A DNA stretch of 64,000 nt from NCBI RefSeq assembly GCF_012273895.1, contig NC_052125.1, forward strand, positions 4,526,001-4,590,000. The letters run 5' to 3'. The translations under genes and the position numbers were made by a program. Shown here piece after piece: positions 13,085 to 20,980 of this stretch. The notes under the pieces are model-generated. The model saw only the letters and a program-made list of their open reading frames with translations. It searched no databases and had not been told where the DNA came from. The stretch's first letter is position 1; each line of letters begins with the position of its first letter. The stretch comes from Zerene cesonia (Eukaryota > Arthropoda > Insecta > Lepidoptera > Pieridae).

Positions 13085-14155
13085 GAGACATACATTAAGA
13101 TTCCTTTTTTTATACCAATACAGCATTTAATCGGGATAAAAAGTATCTTAGGTTTTGTATACCCAGGTCAGCTTGTGGTCACACACAGGTCACACAGTCA
13201 CCAAATTTCATCAAAATCCGTTCAGTAGTTTCAGCGTGATTGGCGGAACAAACATCCAAACAAACAAACTTTCACATTTATAATATCGGTGTGATTATTA
13301 CCTCCAGTTGGCCGACCACCAGAACTCGGTGGTGCGGAAGGCGGCGGTTTTCTGTATGGTCGCGTTCACCTTCGCGCTGGGTGAGGAGAGGATGCAGCCG
13401 CACCTGCGCCACCTGTCCGTCAGCAAGTACAGGCTGTTGCAGGTGTGTCCCTGTCCATGCACGTCTTGTGTTCGTCTTTTTTAAAGTCGGTTAATATAAA
13501 AAAAAGAATGGTTATTTAAGACCGCAAACAAATCAATAATCTTTACAAACTAACAATAGAAACGTGGATTTATAGCTATTCAGTGCGCTGCTAAAATGGG
13601 TAACCAATCAGCATATGCTGCGCGCAGCGCTGATTTTCAGTGGTGTCTTATTGGAGTGCCAGTGCCAATAAGCTCTATGACTGGTTAATCTATTCCTTAT
13701 ATTATCTAATAGGAATGTTATATAGTCTCTGAAAATAGTGGAAAGATAAATAAAAAAAATCGTTTATTCTTATACCACACTGTATATATCAGACATACAT
13801 CTTTATAGAAAACAAAAAAATAATAAACTTAAACTAAAAACAAAAAAACTGAATATCAGCGTTGCACATGCCTCATAATGCCAATATAATAATTATATTA
13901 GCAGCCCTTTATTAATTACGTTTGTCTAAAAATGCTATACAAACTCAAAACGTTCTCATGAAAACTTTCACAAGTATTTATGATGAATCATTTTTAAACT
14001 ACAATTCTTGAAGTTTTATTCTACTTTATATATCTATGTACCTATATAACTATCTTACATACACACATTGTTACATTTGATTTGAATTTGAATTTGATTT
14101 CCAGGTGTACATCAGCAAGCAGCGTGAAGAAGCGAACAAAGGCGGCGGCTCGTAG
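443..14155 (+). CDS. chb/CLASP: CLASP (CLIP-associating protein, Orbit/MAST), 3' part of gene, 17 exons
   Basis: CLASPs bind growing microtubule plus ends, kinetochores and the cell cortex, promote rescue and suppress catastrophe. Exons, each with AG acceptor and GT donor: 443-544, 2681-2812, 3963-4147, 4662-4778, 5409-5527, 6189-6319, 7356-7443, 8109-8234, 8903-9011, 9508-9609, 10116-10195, 10556-10700, 11281-11375, 11819-12030, 12882-13028, 13308-13442, 14105-14155. They sum to 2076 nt, 691 codons plus TAG, with consistent phases throughout. Fragment residues 1-34 are the SEASSVCSERSLDSYRR linker; about 55-290 the third TOG-like domain (WTERKDGL, LKDWLYQL, KLGTDILGS); 291-430 a Ser-rich linker (EDVYSRIR); 432-675 the C-terminal CLIP-interacting helical domain (NSVVRKAAVFCMVAF). 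Each block aligns with remembered animal CLASPs in order. The N-terminal half lies upstream of the window. Exons are GC-rich in AT-rich introns. Family call is very sure; extra exons hidden in the gap at 1224-2223 cannot be excluded. Confidence 0.95.
1028..1223 (-). mobile_element. Jockey-type non-LTR retrotransposon fragment (RT C-terminus)
   Basis: The minus strand encodes KLLIYQTVLKPIWTYGLQVW and NSNIMIMQRVQNYILR, typical of the end of Jockey-clade reverse transcriptase. It continues into the gap at 1224. It lies in a CLASP intron. Confidence 0.75.
1224..2223. other. Assembly gap, 1000 N
   Basis: Lies in a CLASP intron, probably inside or beside a retrotransposon copy. Confidence 0.99.
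2316..2665 (+). repeat. tRNA-derived SINE ending in (GAT)n
   Basis: Starts with a tRNA-like head (box B GGTTCGAATCC at 2370), continues with body sequence found again at 53386-53505 and near 40900, and ends in GATGATGATG. Lies just upstream of a CLASP acceptor. Confidence 0.75.
2681..2812 (+). CDS. chb/CLASP: CLASP exon, start of TOG3
   Basis: Residues 35-78, phase 0 to 0. It encodes a poly-Pro run, then DEIIALCACTHWTERKDGL, the conserved opening helix of the third TOG domain. The acceptor sits only about 15 bp after the (GAT)n tail of a SINE. Confidence 0.9.
2824..3140 (+). repeat. Degenerate AACTCT/AACTCA tandem repeat
   Basis: About 50 loosely 6-bp units (AACTCT, AACTCA, ATACTC, AATTCT), starting 12 bp after the CLASP donor at 2813. 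Confidence 0.8.
3745..3932 (+). mobile_element. Helitron-like element before a CLASP exon
   Basis: AATATTATAAATGTGAAAGT to GGAGGCTAGT; ends 30 bp before the exon at 3963. Confidence 0.65.
3963..4147 (+). CDS. chb/CLASP: CLASP exon, TOG3
   Basis: Residues 79-139 and two bases of R140. Contains LLNKMFVDAHTKVFSLLLDA and LKDWLYQLM, highly conserved TOG3 helices. Acceptor GACGTTTCCAG, donor GTGTGT. Confidence 0.93.
4165..4275 (-). repeat. tRNA-derived SINE (GTGATCAATTTT family)
   Basis: The minus strand gives box A GGCCGAGAGGTGG and box B GGGTTCGAATCCCG, then TGATCAATTTTTTT. Shorter or decayed relatives: 6013-6100 and 33210-33308 (minus), 9225-9263 and 49622-49725 (plus). Confidence 0.7.
4662..4778 (+). 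CDS. chb/CLASP: CLASP exon, TOG3
   Basis: Residues 141-178 with split Arg codons on both sides. Contains LLMKLGTDILGSVQSKI, the best conserved CLASP block in the window. Acceptor CCCTTTTCAG, donor GTGAGT. Confidence 0.94.
5183..5386 (+). mobile_element. Helitron, AAAGCTAGT-end subfamily
   Basis: CTACATAGTATGAAGCGCAG to GCTAAAGCTAGT. Relatives: 5817-5972 (+), 14922-15100 (-), 38950-39180 (-), 47100-47230 (-), 50645-50788 (+), 56925-57105 (-), 61133-61322 (+), and a copy split by the gap at 54736-56015 (-). Confidence 0.68.
5409..5527 (+). CDS. chb/CLASP: CLASP exon, TOG3
   Basis: Residues 180-218 (FLADGATAPTAKTKAAALRF and on). The acceptor is TTTGATAG; the alternative AG seven bases later (TTTTTAG) puts a stop in frame, so this one was chosen. 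Donor GTAATG, phase 1. Confidence 0.88.
6189..6319 (+). CDS. chb/CLASP: CLASP exon, TOG3
   Basis: Residues 220-262, very GC-rich (GRALAKVAWLAGEPRAGDVR, then ALAHLYDCNPPP). Its donor GTGAGC is followed at once by a 17-bp minisatellite. Phase 0 at the end. Confidence 0.88.
6323..6538 (+). repeat. 17-bp GC-rich minisatellite
   Basis: About 12 copies of GGGGTGCTGCCCCAACC with variants GACC and TGCTCCCCC, arranged partly in 51-bp triplets. Each unit can pair GGGG with CCCC. It starts at the donor of the CLASP exon ending at 6319. Confidence 0.92.
7356..7443 (+). CDS. chb/CLASP: CLASP exon, end of TOG3
   Basis: Residues 263-291 (FTALMSELPEETQKLVNGVL, then QQHVRRTSS), matching the CLASP segment of type FTMLLxxLPxxxQ...HLRRxSS. 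Acceptor TTTTCCATTAG, donor GTGAGT. Confidence 0.92.
7520..7675 (-). mobile_element. Helitron, GTACATAGCCTA subfamily
   Basis: Contains CCTTCCTCAATAAATGGAC and the oligo AAACAAACAAACTCTTCAG. Relatives: 4935-5094 (+), 9632-9785 (-), 23018-23172 (-), 31700-31809 (+), 37795-37945 (-), 50375-50541 (+), 52770-52950 (-), 59772-59940 (-). Confidence 0.65.
7796..8065 (-). repeat. SINE (GCTGGGACACAGGCC family), antisense
   Basis: Runs from CATCATCATCAGCCCATAT to the reverse of a tRNA-like head. Same family at 10385-10540, 12460-12752 and 40880-41183. The acceptor of the CLASP exon at 8109 lies about 40 bp further on. Confidence 0.75.
8109..8234 (+). CDS. chb/CLASP: CLASP exon, linker
   Basis: Residues 293-333, Ser/Thr-rich, ending in EDVYSRIRKTTSEIHTYTA, the conserved short block between TOG3 and the C-terminal domain. 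Acceptor CTTCAATCCAG, donor GTGAGT. Confidence 0.92.
8903..9011 (+). CDS. chb/CLASP: CLASP exon, linker
   Basis: Residues 335-369 with SSKDSGISQMSDV. Acceptor CTCTTTCCCAG, donor GTGAAA. Low conservation is expected here; the call rests on phase and position. Confidence 0.82.
9268..9470. mobile_element. MITE-like repeat, copy 1
   Basis: GAAGTGAAACTTC near one end and GAAGTTTCACTTC near the other. Nearly the same sequence recurs at 61612-61838. Confidence 0.68.
9508..9609 (+). CDS. chb/CLASP: CLASP exon, linker
   Basis: Residues 371-403, acidic and Ser-rich (SADSSEEANSTKESSPVP). Acceptor ATTTCCAG, donor GTGAGT. Both split codons fit the neighbouring exons. Confidence 0.82.
10116..10195 (+). 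CDS. chb/CLASP: CLASP exon, linker
   Basis: Residues 405-430 (DFGAGHLGRDKVKPYEMDEN and on). Acceptor GGTTACAG, donor GTGAGA, phases fit both sides. Confidence 0.82.
10385..10540 (-). repeat. SINE fragment, antisense, next to CLASP exon
   Basis: GGACATGCCGGTTTTCC to GGTCTCGAACCGCGA; the CLASP acceptor at 10555 follows within about 20 bp. Confidence 0.7.
10556..10700 (+). CDS. chb/CLASP: CLASP exon, start of CLIP-interacting domain
   Basis: Residues 432-478 (EVLEALSQLDVERAAPETCE and on). The acceptor ATTCACTCACCAG lies about 15-20 bp beyond an antisense SINE. Donor GTGGGT is followed by a (TA)n microsatellite. Confidence 0.88.
10715..10746 (+). repeat. (TA)n microsatellite
   Basis: About 16 TA units, 15 bp after a CLASP donor. 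Confidence 0.95.
10890..11067 (-). mobile_element. Helitron-like repeat, GGCAAACGCTGTTCTGCC subfamily
   Basis: CTAGCTGCACCCGGCAAACG to ATAAAATTGTGACATATG. Fragments of the same unit at 590-715, 33320-33370 and 49480-49590. Confidence 0.55.
11281..11375 (+). CDS. chb/CLASP: CLASP exon, CLIP-interacting domain
   Basis: Residues 480-510 (NIVRVALAALSVEESSADKE and on). Acceptor TTTCGCTTTCAG, donor GTAATT. Confidence 0.86.
11819..12030 (+). CDS. chb/CLASP: CLASP exon, CLIP-interacting domain
   Basis: Residues 512-581; helical repeat text WLDYFDLILLKLINAYGASS and KEVMRAVDAGMPHIAHALPA correspond to the CLASP C-terminal HEAT-like helices. Phase 0 end, donor GTGACG. Confidence 0.93.
12205..12390 (+). 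repeat. Dispersed retroelement fragment (GCCTGATGGTAAG family)
   Basis: Shares CGCCTGATGGTAAG and CCGCCCATGAACAT-type text with 32100-32240 (antisense, poly-A end) and 47815-47930. Source element not identified. Confidence 0.5.
12460..12752 (-). repeat. SINE, antisense
   Basis: Nearly full-length copy of the GCTGGGACACAGGCC family, ending CACCACTGAGCCACCACTGC. Confidence 0.78.
12882..13028 (+). CDS. chb/CLASP: CLASP exon, CLIP-interacting domain
   Basis: Residues 582-630 (VLALLKPVIRTRGYPTSLCA and on), phase 0 at both ends. The donor GTGAGG runs straight into about 51 consecutive G. Confidence 0.93.
13033..13083 (+). repeat. Poly-G tract, 51 nt
   Basis: Uninterrupted G run starting inside the donor GTGAGG of the CLASP exon ending at 13028. 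Length may be inflated by sequencing. Confidence 0.9.
13125..13295 (-). mobile_element. Helitron fragment directly before a CLASP exon
   Basis: AAATTTCATCAAAATCCGTT to CTTTCACATTTATAATAT; the CLASP acceptor at 13307 follows within 15 bp. A relative lies at 48610-48805 (-). Confidence 0.6.
13308..13442 (+). CDS. chb/CLASP: CLASP exon, CLIP-interacting domain
   Basis: Residues 631-675: NSVVRKAAVFCMVAF and MQPHLRHLSVSKYRLLQ, a diagnostic CLASP C-terminal block. Acceptor TTACCTCCAG directly follows Helitron-like sequence; donor GTGTGT. Confidence 0.95.
14105..14155 (+). CDS. chb/CLASP: CLASP last coding exon
   Basis: Residues 676-691, VYISKQREEANKGGGS, then TAG. The VYISK(R) motif followed by a short tail is the normal CLASP C-terminus. 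Acceptor GATTTCCAG. Confidence 0.93.
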   Translation: MYISKQREEANKGGGS

Positions 14156-15240
14156 CGAAGACAGCGCTTCGCTTCGCGCGCAACGCAGACCGACTGACGG
14201 AATATCGGATATATTCCGCCGTTTTATGTGTTTCCATGGCCGTTAATTTGAAAAAATTGGCAAATTTGAGGGTAGTTGGTGATAGTTCGCGATGTACGAA
14301 TCGTTTGATTGGAGTTAATTCACAATTCATCTCCATATATATGCTAATGTTCATTAGACAGACGTGAGGGTAGTTGCATAAATTGCCACTCGCCGTATAG
14401 ATGCAATATTGCATATAACAACCGTTTTGGTTTTTAAATGCTCCAAATATTTATAAATCGAAAATATAAGTAATATTATATACCCACGTTCCAGAATTGA
14501 GGGTAGTTGTATGTCTGCGCCGAGATGCAGTTTATCCAGAATAACAAAAATTCAAGTAAAGTCGAAAGAATCGAGAAAATTGAGGGTAGTTAGTCAAAAT
14601 TGCAATCTACCCGCCATATTAATGCAGTACATCTATATTAGAAACTTCTTTTTTGTATTATATACATATTATTTGAAGATTATTTTTATACATATTTTTT
14701 GAATTAAACATCTATTTCATTTCGAAAAATATCTTTAAGTAGAGTGGACATTACATATTAGAGGGTAGTTAACAAAAAGTGGAACCCACACACAACTATT
14801 TTACTGTGTATTTGCTGCGGTAAATCTATGCTACACCAAAATATAAACCTCAATATTAGGAAAATAAGAAAAATTATACAAAAATTTAGATTCCCTTCGT
14901 GTTTGTCATACATATCAAATACTAGCTTTTGTCCGCGGCTTTATATGCGTTAAATTCGAAATAGTTTAATAGATGTTGTTATACATAAAAACCTTTCTCA
15001 TGAATCACTCCATCTATTAAAAAGCCCCATCAAAATCCGTTGCGCAGTTTTAAAGATCTAAACATACGTTCATACAGAAGCGGGAAGCTATGTAGTGACG
15101 TTACAGAAATAATAAAATTCAGTTAGAGGCAGCCTACCCTCAATTTCAAAATACCACATTTGGCGGGTAGATCCACAACATGGAGGGATTGAGATAAAAA
15201 TATACTGTACCCATGTTTTTTTGTTTAGACTACCCTCGAT
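14156..15240 (+). other. CLASP proximal 3' UTR / downstream region with GAGGGTAGTT repeats
   Basis: Directly after the CLASP stop, GAGGGTAGTT occurs at 14268, 14366, 14499, 14582 and 14761. Near-copies on the other strand lie at 15134 and 15229. A candidate AATAAA is at about 15110. The true 3' end of the transcript is unknown. Confidence 0.5.
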
Positions 15241-16109
15241 TCTGACTAGTCCTAAACCCGACGCCTATCCATCATTTTAATATCTTCCCCATCCCCCCAA
15301 AAACCTATCAGTTTTACTTGCTAATTTATATTTTGACCTAACCAAAGACAAGAATCCCTTAAAAAAACATTTAAACTACATATGCCCTAAATTTGAGTAA
15401 ATTACAAAAATAAAAACATCATGGCATGGATTTTGAAATTATGGCGGTCGCGAATATTGTCTGCGTACGCGCATGGCGATACGTGAAAAATGGTTGTGTC
15501 GATTTTTCGACAAAAAAAGCAATATTTCTCACGAATCGTTCGCAAGTGAAATAACGCTAGATCTATACTAAAGTGTACAGTCAACATAGAAAGTGCAATC
15601 TGTCTAAGTGTCGCTTTCATTGCAGTCGTTTCTCTGTTGACGGTACACACGTACGTACAATGTAATATAATGTTAATGTATTGTGTTGCGTACGGTCGGC
15701 AACGAGAGTTGGGTTTTTTTTTTTCTAGTTTACATGTAAACGCCGGCTATCATATTCGAGATATGTGAAGTTTTAACTAAGATATTTGTTTATACTTAAA
15801 AAGTCATGAAGAAGAAATAAATCTTCGTTTTTACGAAACAGAGTTAAAAGATGTTAATAAAACAAACAAAAATAAATTTCTTTAATATTGTTTATTAAAT
15901 TGATCAAATATGGGAACCGGTTTTTAGATAGGTACGATTACATAAACATATAAACATGAACAAACATACAAATTATCCTACAAAATAGTAATATGATGCA
16001 TTTTAAATAATCTACATTTTAATGTAACCTTTTTTTGCCGACCGTACGTATTAGATGTCATTGTTTATTATATTTGCCGCTAGTTGCATTCTGGTTAAGT
16101 TAAGCGCTG

Positions 16110-16200
16110 CGAGGGAGAGGTTGTCTCGTGCGCGGTTAAGCGACAGTAGGTAGGTTTTGTATTTGGATGGGTGACCGTTTCGGTGCGTCCTGGCTTAGCC
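16110..16200 (+). repeat. 5S rRNA-like segment
   Basis: GGTTAAGCGAC, then 21 nt later TGTATTTGGATGGGTGACC, which resemble the box A and box C promoter parts of 5S rRNA in correct order and about correct spacing, followed by TTTCGGTGCG. The remainder is diverged. Likely a 5S pseudogene or 5S-headed SINE. Confidence 0.55.
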
Positions 16201-16637
16201 CTGCGTATACAATGTGAAAACTTCGGAAGCGCTCGCGCTAAAATCACAGATTTTTCATTGAAAAATCGTTTTGATATACACCTGTCTATTAAAATGGGAT
16301 ATGAAAGGGTTTTTTAAAAGACTCGAAATAACTCAAAATGGATACGAAACTGAATAAAACTTGACGTTAAAGATAATACTACTAACCAATGAGAAACTAG
16401 ATATTAATAAGTAGCGTAAAAAGACAAAAAAAAAACAAGAATTCCTACTTCAAAAACAGCGGTGTTTGAATGTATGTGATAGATACAGAGACAGACATTT
16501 CTATTTATAATACATTATTTAGTATTCATTCAAATATGTCTTCTCAAAAATTTTTATCGCGTAAAATAAAAATTTCTTATTACATATTTGTATAAACTAT
16601 AAAACATCACTTATTTCTCATCGATAAAACAATTAAG

Positions 16638-16915
16638 TCGAATGGGGTTTCGTGGTAGCATACTTTAGTGAAAAGGGGGTTTCTTAAACGATTATCAAAA
16701 TAAATTATACAAGGGGTCGCGTAACCAAACCTCAATGCACAAGGGGTCAGTTGACCGTTCCCATTTGTACAAGGGGTCGCGTGATCGAATTTTATTATGG
16801 AACGAGTCACAAAATCCCGTCAGTGTGCAAGGGGTCACATAATTAAACCTAATTGTACAAGGTGTCGCGGAACCGAACGTTTATGTACAAGGGGTTGCAT
16901 GAAAATCGGTTCGAA
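16638..16915. repeat. 30-bp tandem repeat array
   Basis: AAGGGGTC or variants at 16641, 16671, 16711, 16741, 16771, 16801, 16829, 16859 and 16889, a 30-bp period with small indels; about nine units of the type GTACAAGGGGTCGCGTAACC plus ten bases. Confidence 0.85.
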
Positions 16916-18056
16916 GCCCGAATCGGTGTTATTCTATCACGCTTATTTCGTATCACACGGCGTCGGGGAAAAACTGTGCCTTTGCCAAAAGAGAAGTTAT
17001 ATGCATCGCATTGTAGAATACTCGTTATCGTCGCTGGGCGCGGCTGTATTTCGACACACGCAGCGCACACGAATGTCCAAATTTGGACACACATTTCCGA
17101 CCATTACGACACACTTCATTTACAATAAATACCCACGTTCGTTAGATATAATGCCCCCATTTTTTGCCCCCAATCCGAGGCAATTACATGTAAATAGAAT
17201 TCGTTCGAACTGCAGCCGCGTGTAGTATTTTTGTATATAAATAAGGCGTTTTATACGTTATCTAAGATTGCCAGCGTTAAAATCCAAAGATAGAGCGAGA
17301 TAGACGATATTACATTTTTATACATAACAAATCATGCGAGATAGAGATAGATATAGTTTTCACGTTGCATTTTCGAAATGGTCTATTGATCGCAATCTTA
17401 GATTACGTAAACAATCATTATAATATGTACATTATTTTATATTTTACATTACGCAATTGTCTGAGTCAACACTGCTCTATTAATAGGATACGTGTCTTAT
17501 TTGAGACGTTGTTCCATCGCTCTAATTGTTTTCTAACTAAATATTAGTTACTTGCAATGTGCTAGGGTTTTTATCGTTACGACGGTTATCGTTGAATAAA
17601 GTTTAGAAATTCGTTCGAGCGTCGAATTTATAAAGATGGGTCGAGTTGAAATGAAAACTTTATAAATTGCGTGACAGTTAGGCATGCGTGCTGTCGCAGC
17701 GTGAAATTATCGTTTTTTTATACATCGTGCGAAAAGTATTGGCGTAATAGCAAATGGAGTTTGGTTGTCGTGGTTGAATGAGATAGATATACGATGTATC
17801 TATTCCTTTCTCACAATAGATGGCTTTAACTAAGAATCGGTATCCATTTTATATTGTCTTTTTTTCTGAGTAGTTTGCAACATTGTTTTTAATGCTTTAA
17901 GTGTTCTTGTTACAAAAACAAACAGTGTTGACGTGTAAACGTACAGACAAACATTTCAATAAGTTTTTTTTATAGGACACTTCCATTCGACATCAGATAA
18001 TTTCATTTCAAACCAAACCACATTTGTTGCTAAGCCAGTGCCGAGAATGTTTGTGT

Positions 18057-18179
18057 NNNNNNNNNNNNNNNNNNNNNNNNNNNNNNNNNNNNNNNNNNNN
18101 NNNNNNNNNNNNNNNNNNNNNNNNNNNNNNNNNNNNNNNNNNNNNNNNNNNNNNNNNNNNNNNNNNNNNNNNNNNNNNN
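18057..18179. other. Assembly gap, 123 N
   Basis: 123 N in the AT-rich region downstream of CLASP. Confidence 0.99.
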
Positions 18180-19614
18180 CGGAGGGTTCGTTAAAATTAT
18201 TTTTGTGATTAACCTTTTCTTTTCTTCTACCCCCATTAAATGCTTTAATGTTAGTAACTAATAGGTTTTTCTTTTTATATACTTGTATTTTTTTTCTCTC
18301 GTAAACACTGCAACTCGTTTTTGACTAAAATTATACAATTTATAGACATTTCCCTTTGGTAGAATAGAATAGAGTAAAGAAAAACAGTCATTTGAAGTTA
18401 AATAAACGAATAATGTATTAGTAATGTATACTTTGAAACTATAAACATCAAGTTTTAACGTGAGAGTAAAAGAGACAGCGCTACGAACGAATTGCAGTGT
18501 TTTCGAGATAGACATTGTAAGACAGATTTCAATATATATACGCGTGAGAATCTCATAAATATTTATTTGCTAGTTTAGTTTGTAATTTTGATGCATTTTC
18601 AACTCTATTTCGTTGTAGATTAGATTTTTTTACATTCATTTTATTCATAAATCACATCACATAAAAATTATTGGTCGAAATGGTCCCAATTTACGTTATG
18701 GAATTTTCACTATATAATTAAACTCGTACGATTCAAAATTCAATGCTTTTCATGAGTTTAGTAAGAGCGTGTTGCGCGTGTGTAATGATTGCTTTTCCTT
18801 TTGTTTATTGTGTTTTTAATTTGCTTACTTTGATTGCTTATTATAAATCTTTAAAATTGGTTTCATTTATAATTTGTACTATCGGTTCATATAGAACCAA
18901 TGATGTAGTATAATAAAAAAAAAACAATCCTAACCAAATATGTATAATTTTGTTCACTAGATAATAGAGTTATTTAAATATAAATCGCCCAGTTGGTAGA
19001 TTGATAATTTTTATATTTATTGAAATCTGCTTACGATTCCACGTAACGTATCGTGTCATGACAAATCCTGTTTTTTACCGTTAAAACGCATTACAGATAC
19101 GTTCCTTGGGACGGTGATAATGTTATATAATTTGTAATATAAACAACCAGTTGCTTATTGAGTACGATTTGTGAATTATGTGTCGGTGTTTAATTGTACA
19201 GTAATTATATTCTGGCATTTATAATGTTGTTATAATCACCAGAATATGTTATTATATTTGACGTGTTTGTATAAATTATTATGTAATTTTATTTGAAGCG
19301 ATTGGACAAGTAATTCGACTGTATTGTTACGCGATGGGATTGTAAGTTTCGTTGATTGTCAGTCGATTGTTATATGATGGGATTGTAGCGGTCGGTTTGG
19401 TTGGTTGGTTGGTTGGTAAGCGATTGGATGCGTTATGTGATGGGATTGTAAAAAATTACGTTGTAATTTTGTTTTGTATTGTGAATATTACAAGTTATAT
19501 AGTGATTGCATTTAATATCGCCAGCTTGTGTGTGCTACTGTGTCAAATATCCTTAACTGTATTTAATTAAACCGATTAATATTATTATATAATTATTAAT
19601 GTACGATAGTTATG

Positions 19615-19620
19615 AATAAA
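19615..19620 (+). promoter_or_regulatory. Candidate distal polyadenylation signal
   Basis: AATAAA followed 15 nt later by GTCTTGTGTTTT, a GT-rich downstream element; closes the repeat-poor region after CLASP. Confidence 0.35.
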
Positions 19621-20928
19621 ACGATTTTTAAGTCAGTCTTGTGTTTTATTTATATTTTAGATTGTTCCTTAAATATGTTTGGTAGTTTTCTGAAGTACCT
19701 GTTTCAAAAGTTGTTAAAAATTAAAAGTAATGTATATGAATACAGGTTGTATCTTTCAACATATATTTTTTGTGCGTATATTTGTCACTAGTTAAAAGGC
19801 TGGACCGATTCACATTTTTATATAATAGGTGAATTCGAGCTCAAGCAAAGCCGCCGACAAAAGCTAGTTATAATAATGTAATTAACATACTGATGACTAA
19901 TTACTAACATAAATTGACTGAAATTCTTGGTGAATCATACTCAATAATATTTACTTAGTCAATATTTAGCTACGTTCCTACCTATATAAATTTCCAGTAT
20001 ATTCAACTTAAAAAAAATTTGACAGTTATTTATCATATCTTAATTCAAATTTTCATGAACAGATGAGTTTATAAAAACTTCTGGTAATTATTGTAAACGC
20101 GAAGGTGTGCATGTAAATATAAATGGATGCTAGATAGTTAGGTATCTATATCACTTTTGATGGAAAATCTTCTAAATACCTAGATTTTAATTAAATTGCC
20201 ACAGCGATAGATGAAGCGTGGGCATGGTAGGGGAATTAAGCCAGTTTAAAACTGGGTTGATCCCCAAACTTTGTTTTATAATTCTCTCAGCCCAATCTGA
20301 AATAAAAGGCGGAAATAGGGACCAGTATATTCTTAATTTTAACACAATATTTACCTTTGCAATATTTCTTCGACATTACTTGTTTATAATTGAAATATTC
20401 GCAACCAAACCCAATAGGGTTTGGTTTAGTGTTGGTTTAGGCTTAATAAAGGCAGGGTACACATAAAACTTAAGGTAATAAATACTAAACATAAATTGTT
20501 AGAGAATGAATAATATATAGCTTATACATATATACACTATGTACATATACGAAACTCAAATTTTCTGCTGAATGCGTAATAATTATTTTGTTATCTGTAT
20601 CTACATTAGGTACTATTTGCCAACTATGTATGACTACAAATGAAACGCTAAACCTACACGGAAATATAATGTATATGCAATAAATTAATTCATTTAGATT
20701 AATATTCGATAAAAAGATATACGTATTATATTATTGATACAATATATATTTACCATTTAATAAATTACAATAACGATATGAATACGCATTCAATCTGACC
20801 AACTGTACAAACAGGCGTCACTGAATTTCTAGAAAACAATCGATTTTAATGAATTATCCATTTTATTGTTTTTATTTATTCGACATTTGCAGTTTTCATT
20901 AGAGACCCGCGAGAGAAGACGTGCCAAG

Positions 20929-20980
20929 ATGTTGGTGCGACTTTTTTTCGTACTAGCAGTTGTTGCTGTGTGCTATGCTG
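20929..20980 (+). CDS. fhx/P25: Fibrohexamerin exon 1, signal peptide
   Basis: ATG at 20929 is the only start in frame. It encodes 17 residues of hydrophobic signal sequence and ends with a G before donor GTAAGA. Confidence 0.92.

Larger units (their letters stand above)
15241..20880. other. AT-rich, repeat-poor region between CLASP and fibrohexamerin
   Basis: No convincing protein gene. It holds a 5S-like segment (16110-16200), a 30-bp tandem array (16638-16915), a gap (18057-18179), a possible distal polyadenylation signal (19615-19620) and a Helitron end near 19870. It could be a long CLASP 3' UTR, a noncoding RNA or plain intergenic DNA. Confidence 0.5.

Noticed and set aside
12842..13228. 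ORFs with long poly-Gly or poly-Pro
   Set aside because: They are CLASP exon shadows translated through the poly-G tract.
14268..14770. let-7 related sequence
   Set aside because: GAGGGTAGTT resembles the let-7 sense seed with an extra G, but there is no hairpin, and target sites would be the reverse complement.
16638..16915. CRISPR-like array
   Set aside because: Repeats are diverged, there are no unique spacers between conserved repeats, and the genome is animal.
16797..17225. 142-codon ORF over the 30-bp array
   Set aside because: Openness follows from the 30-bp period; no homology, no splice context, and both strands are open.
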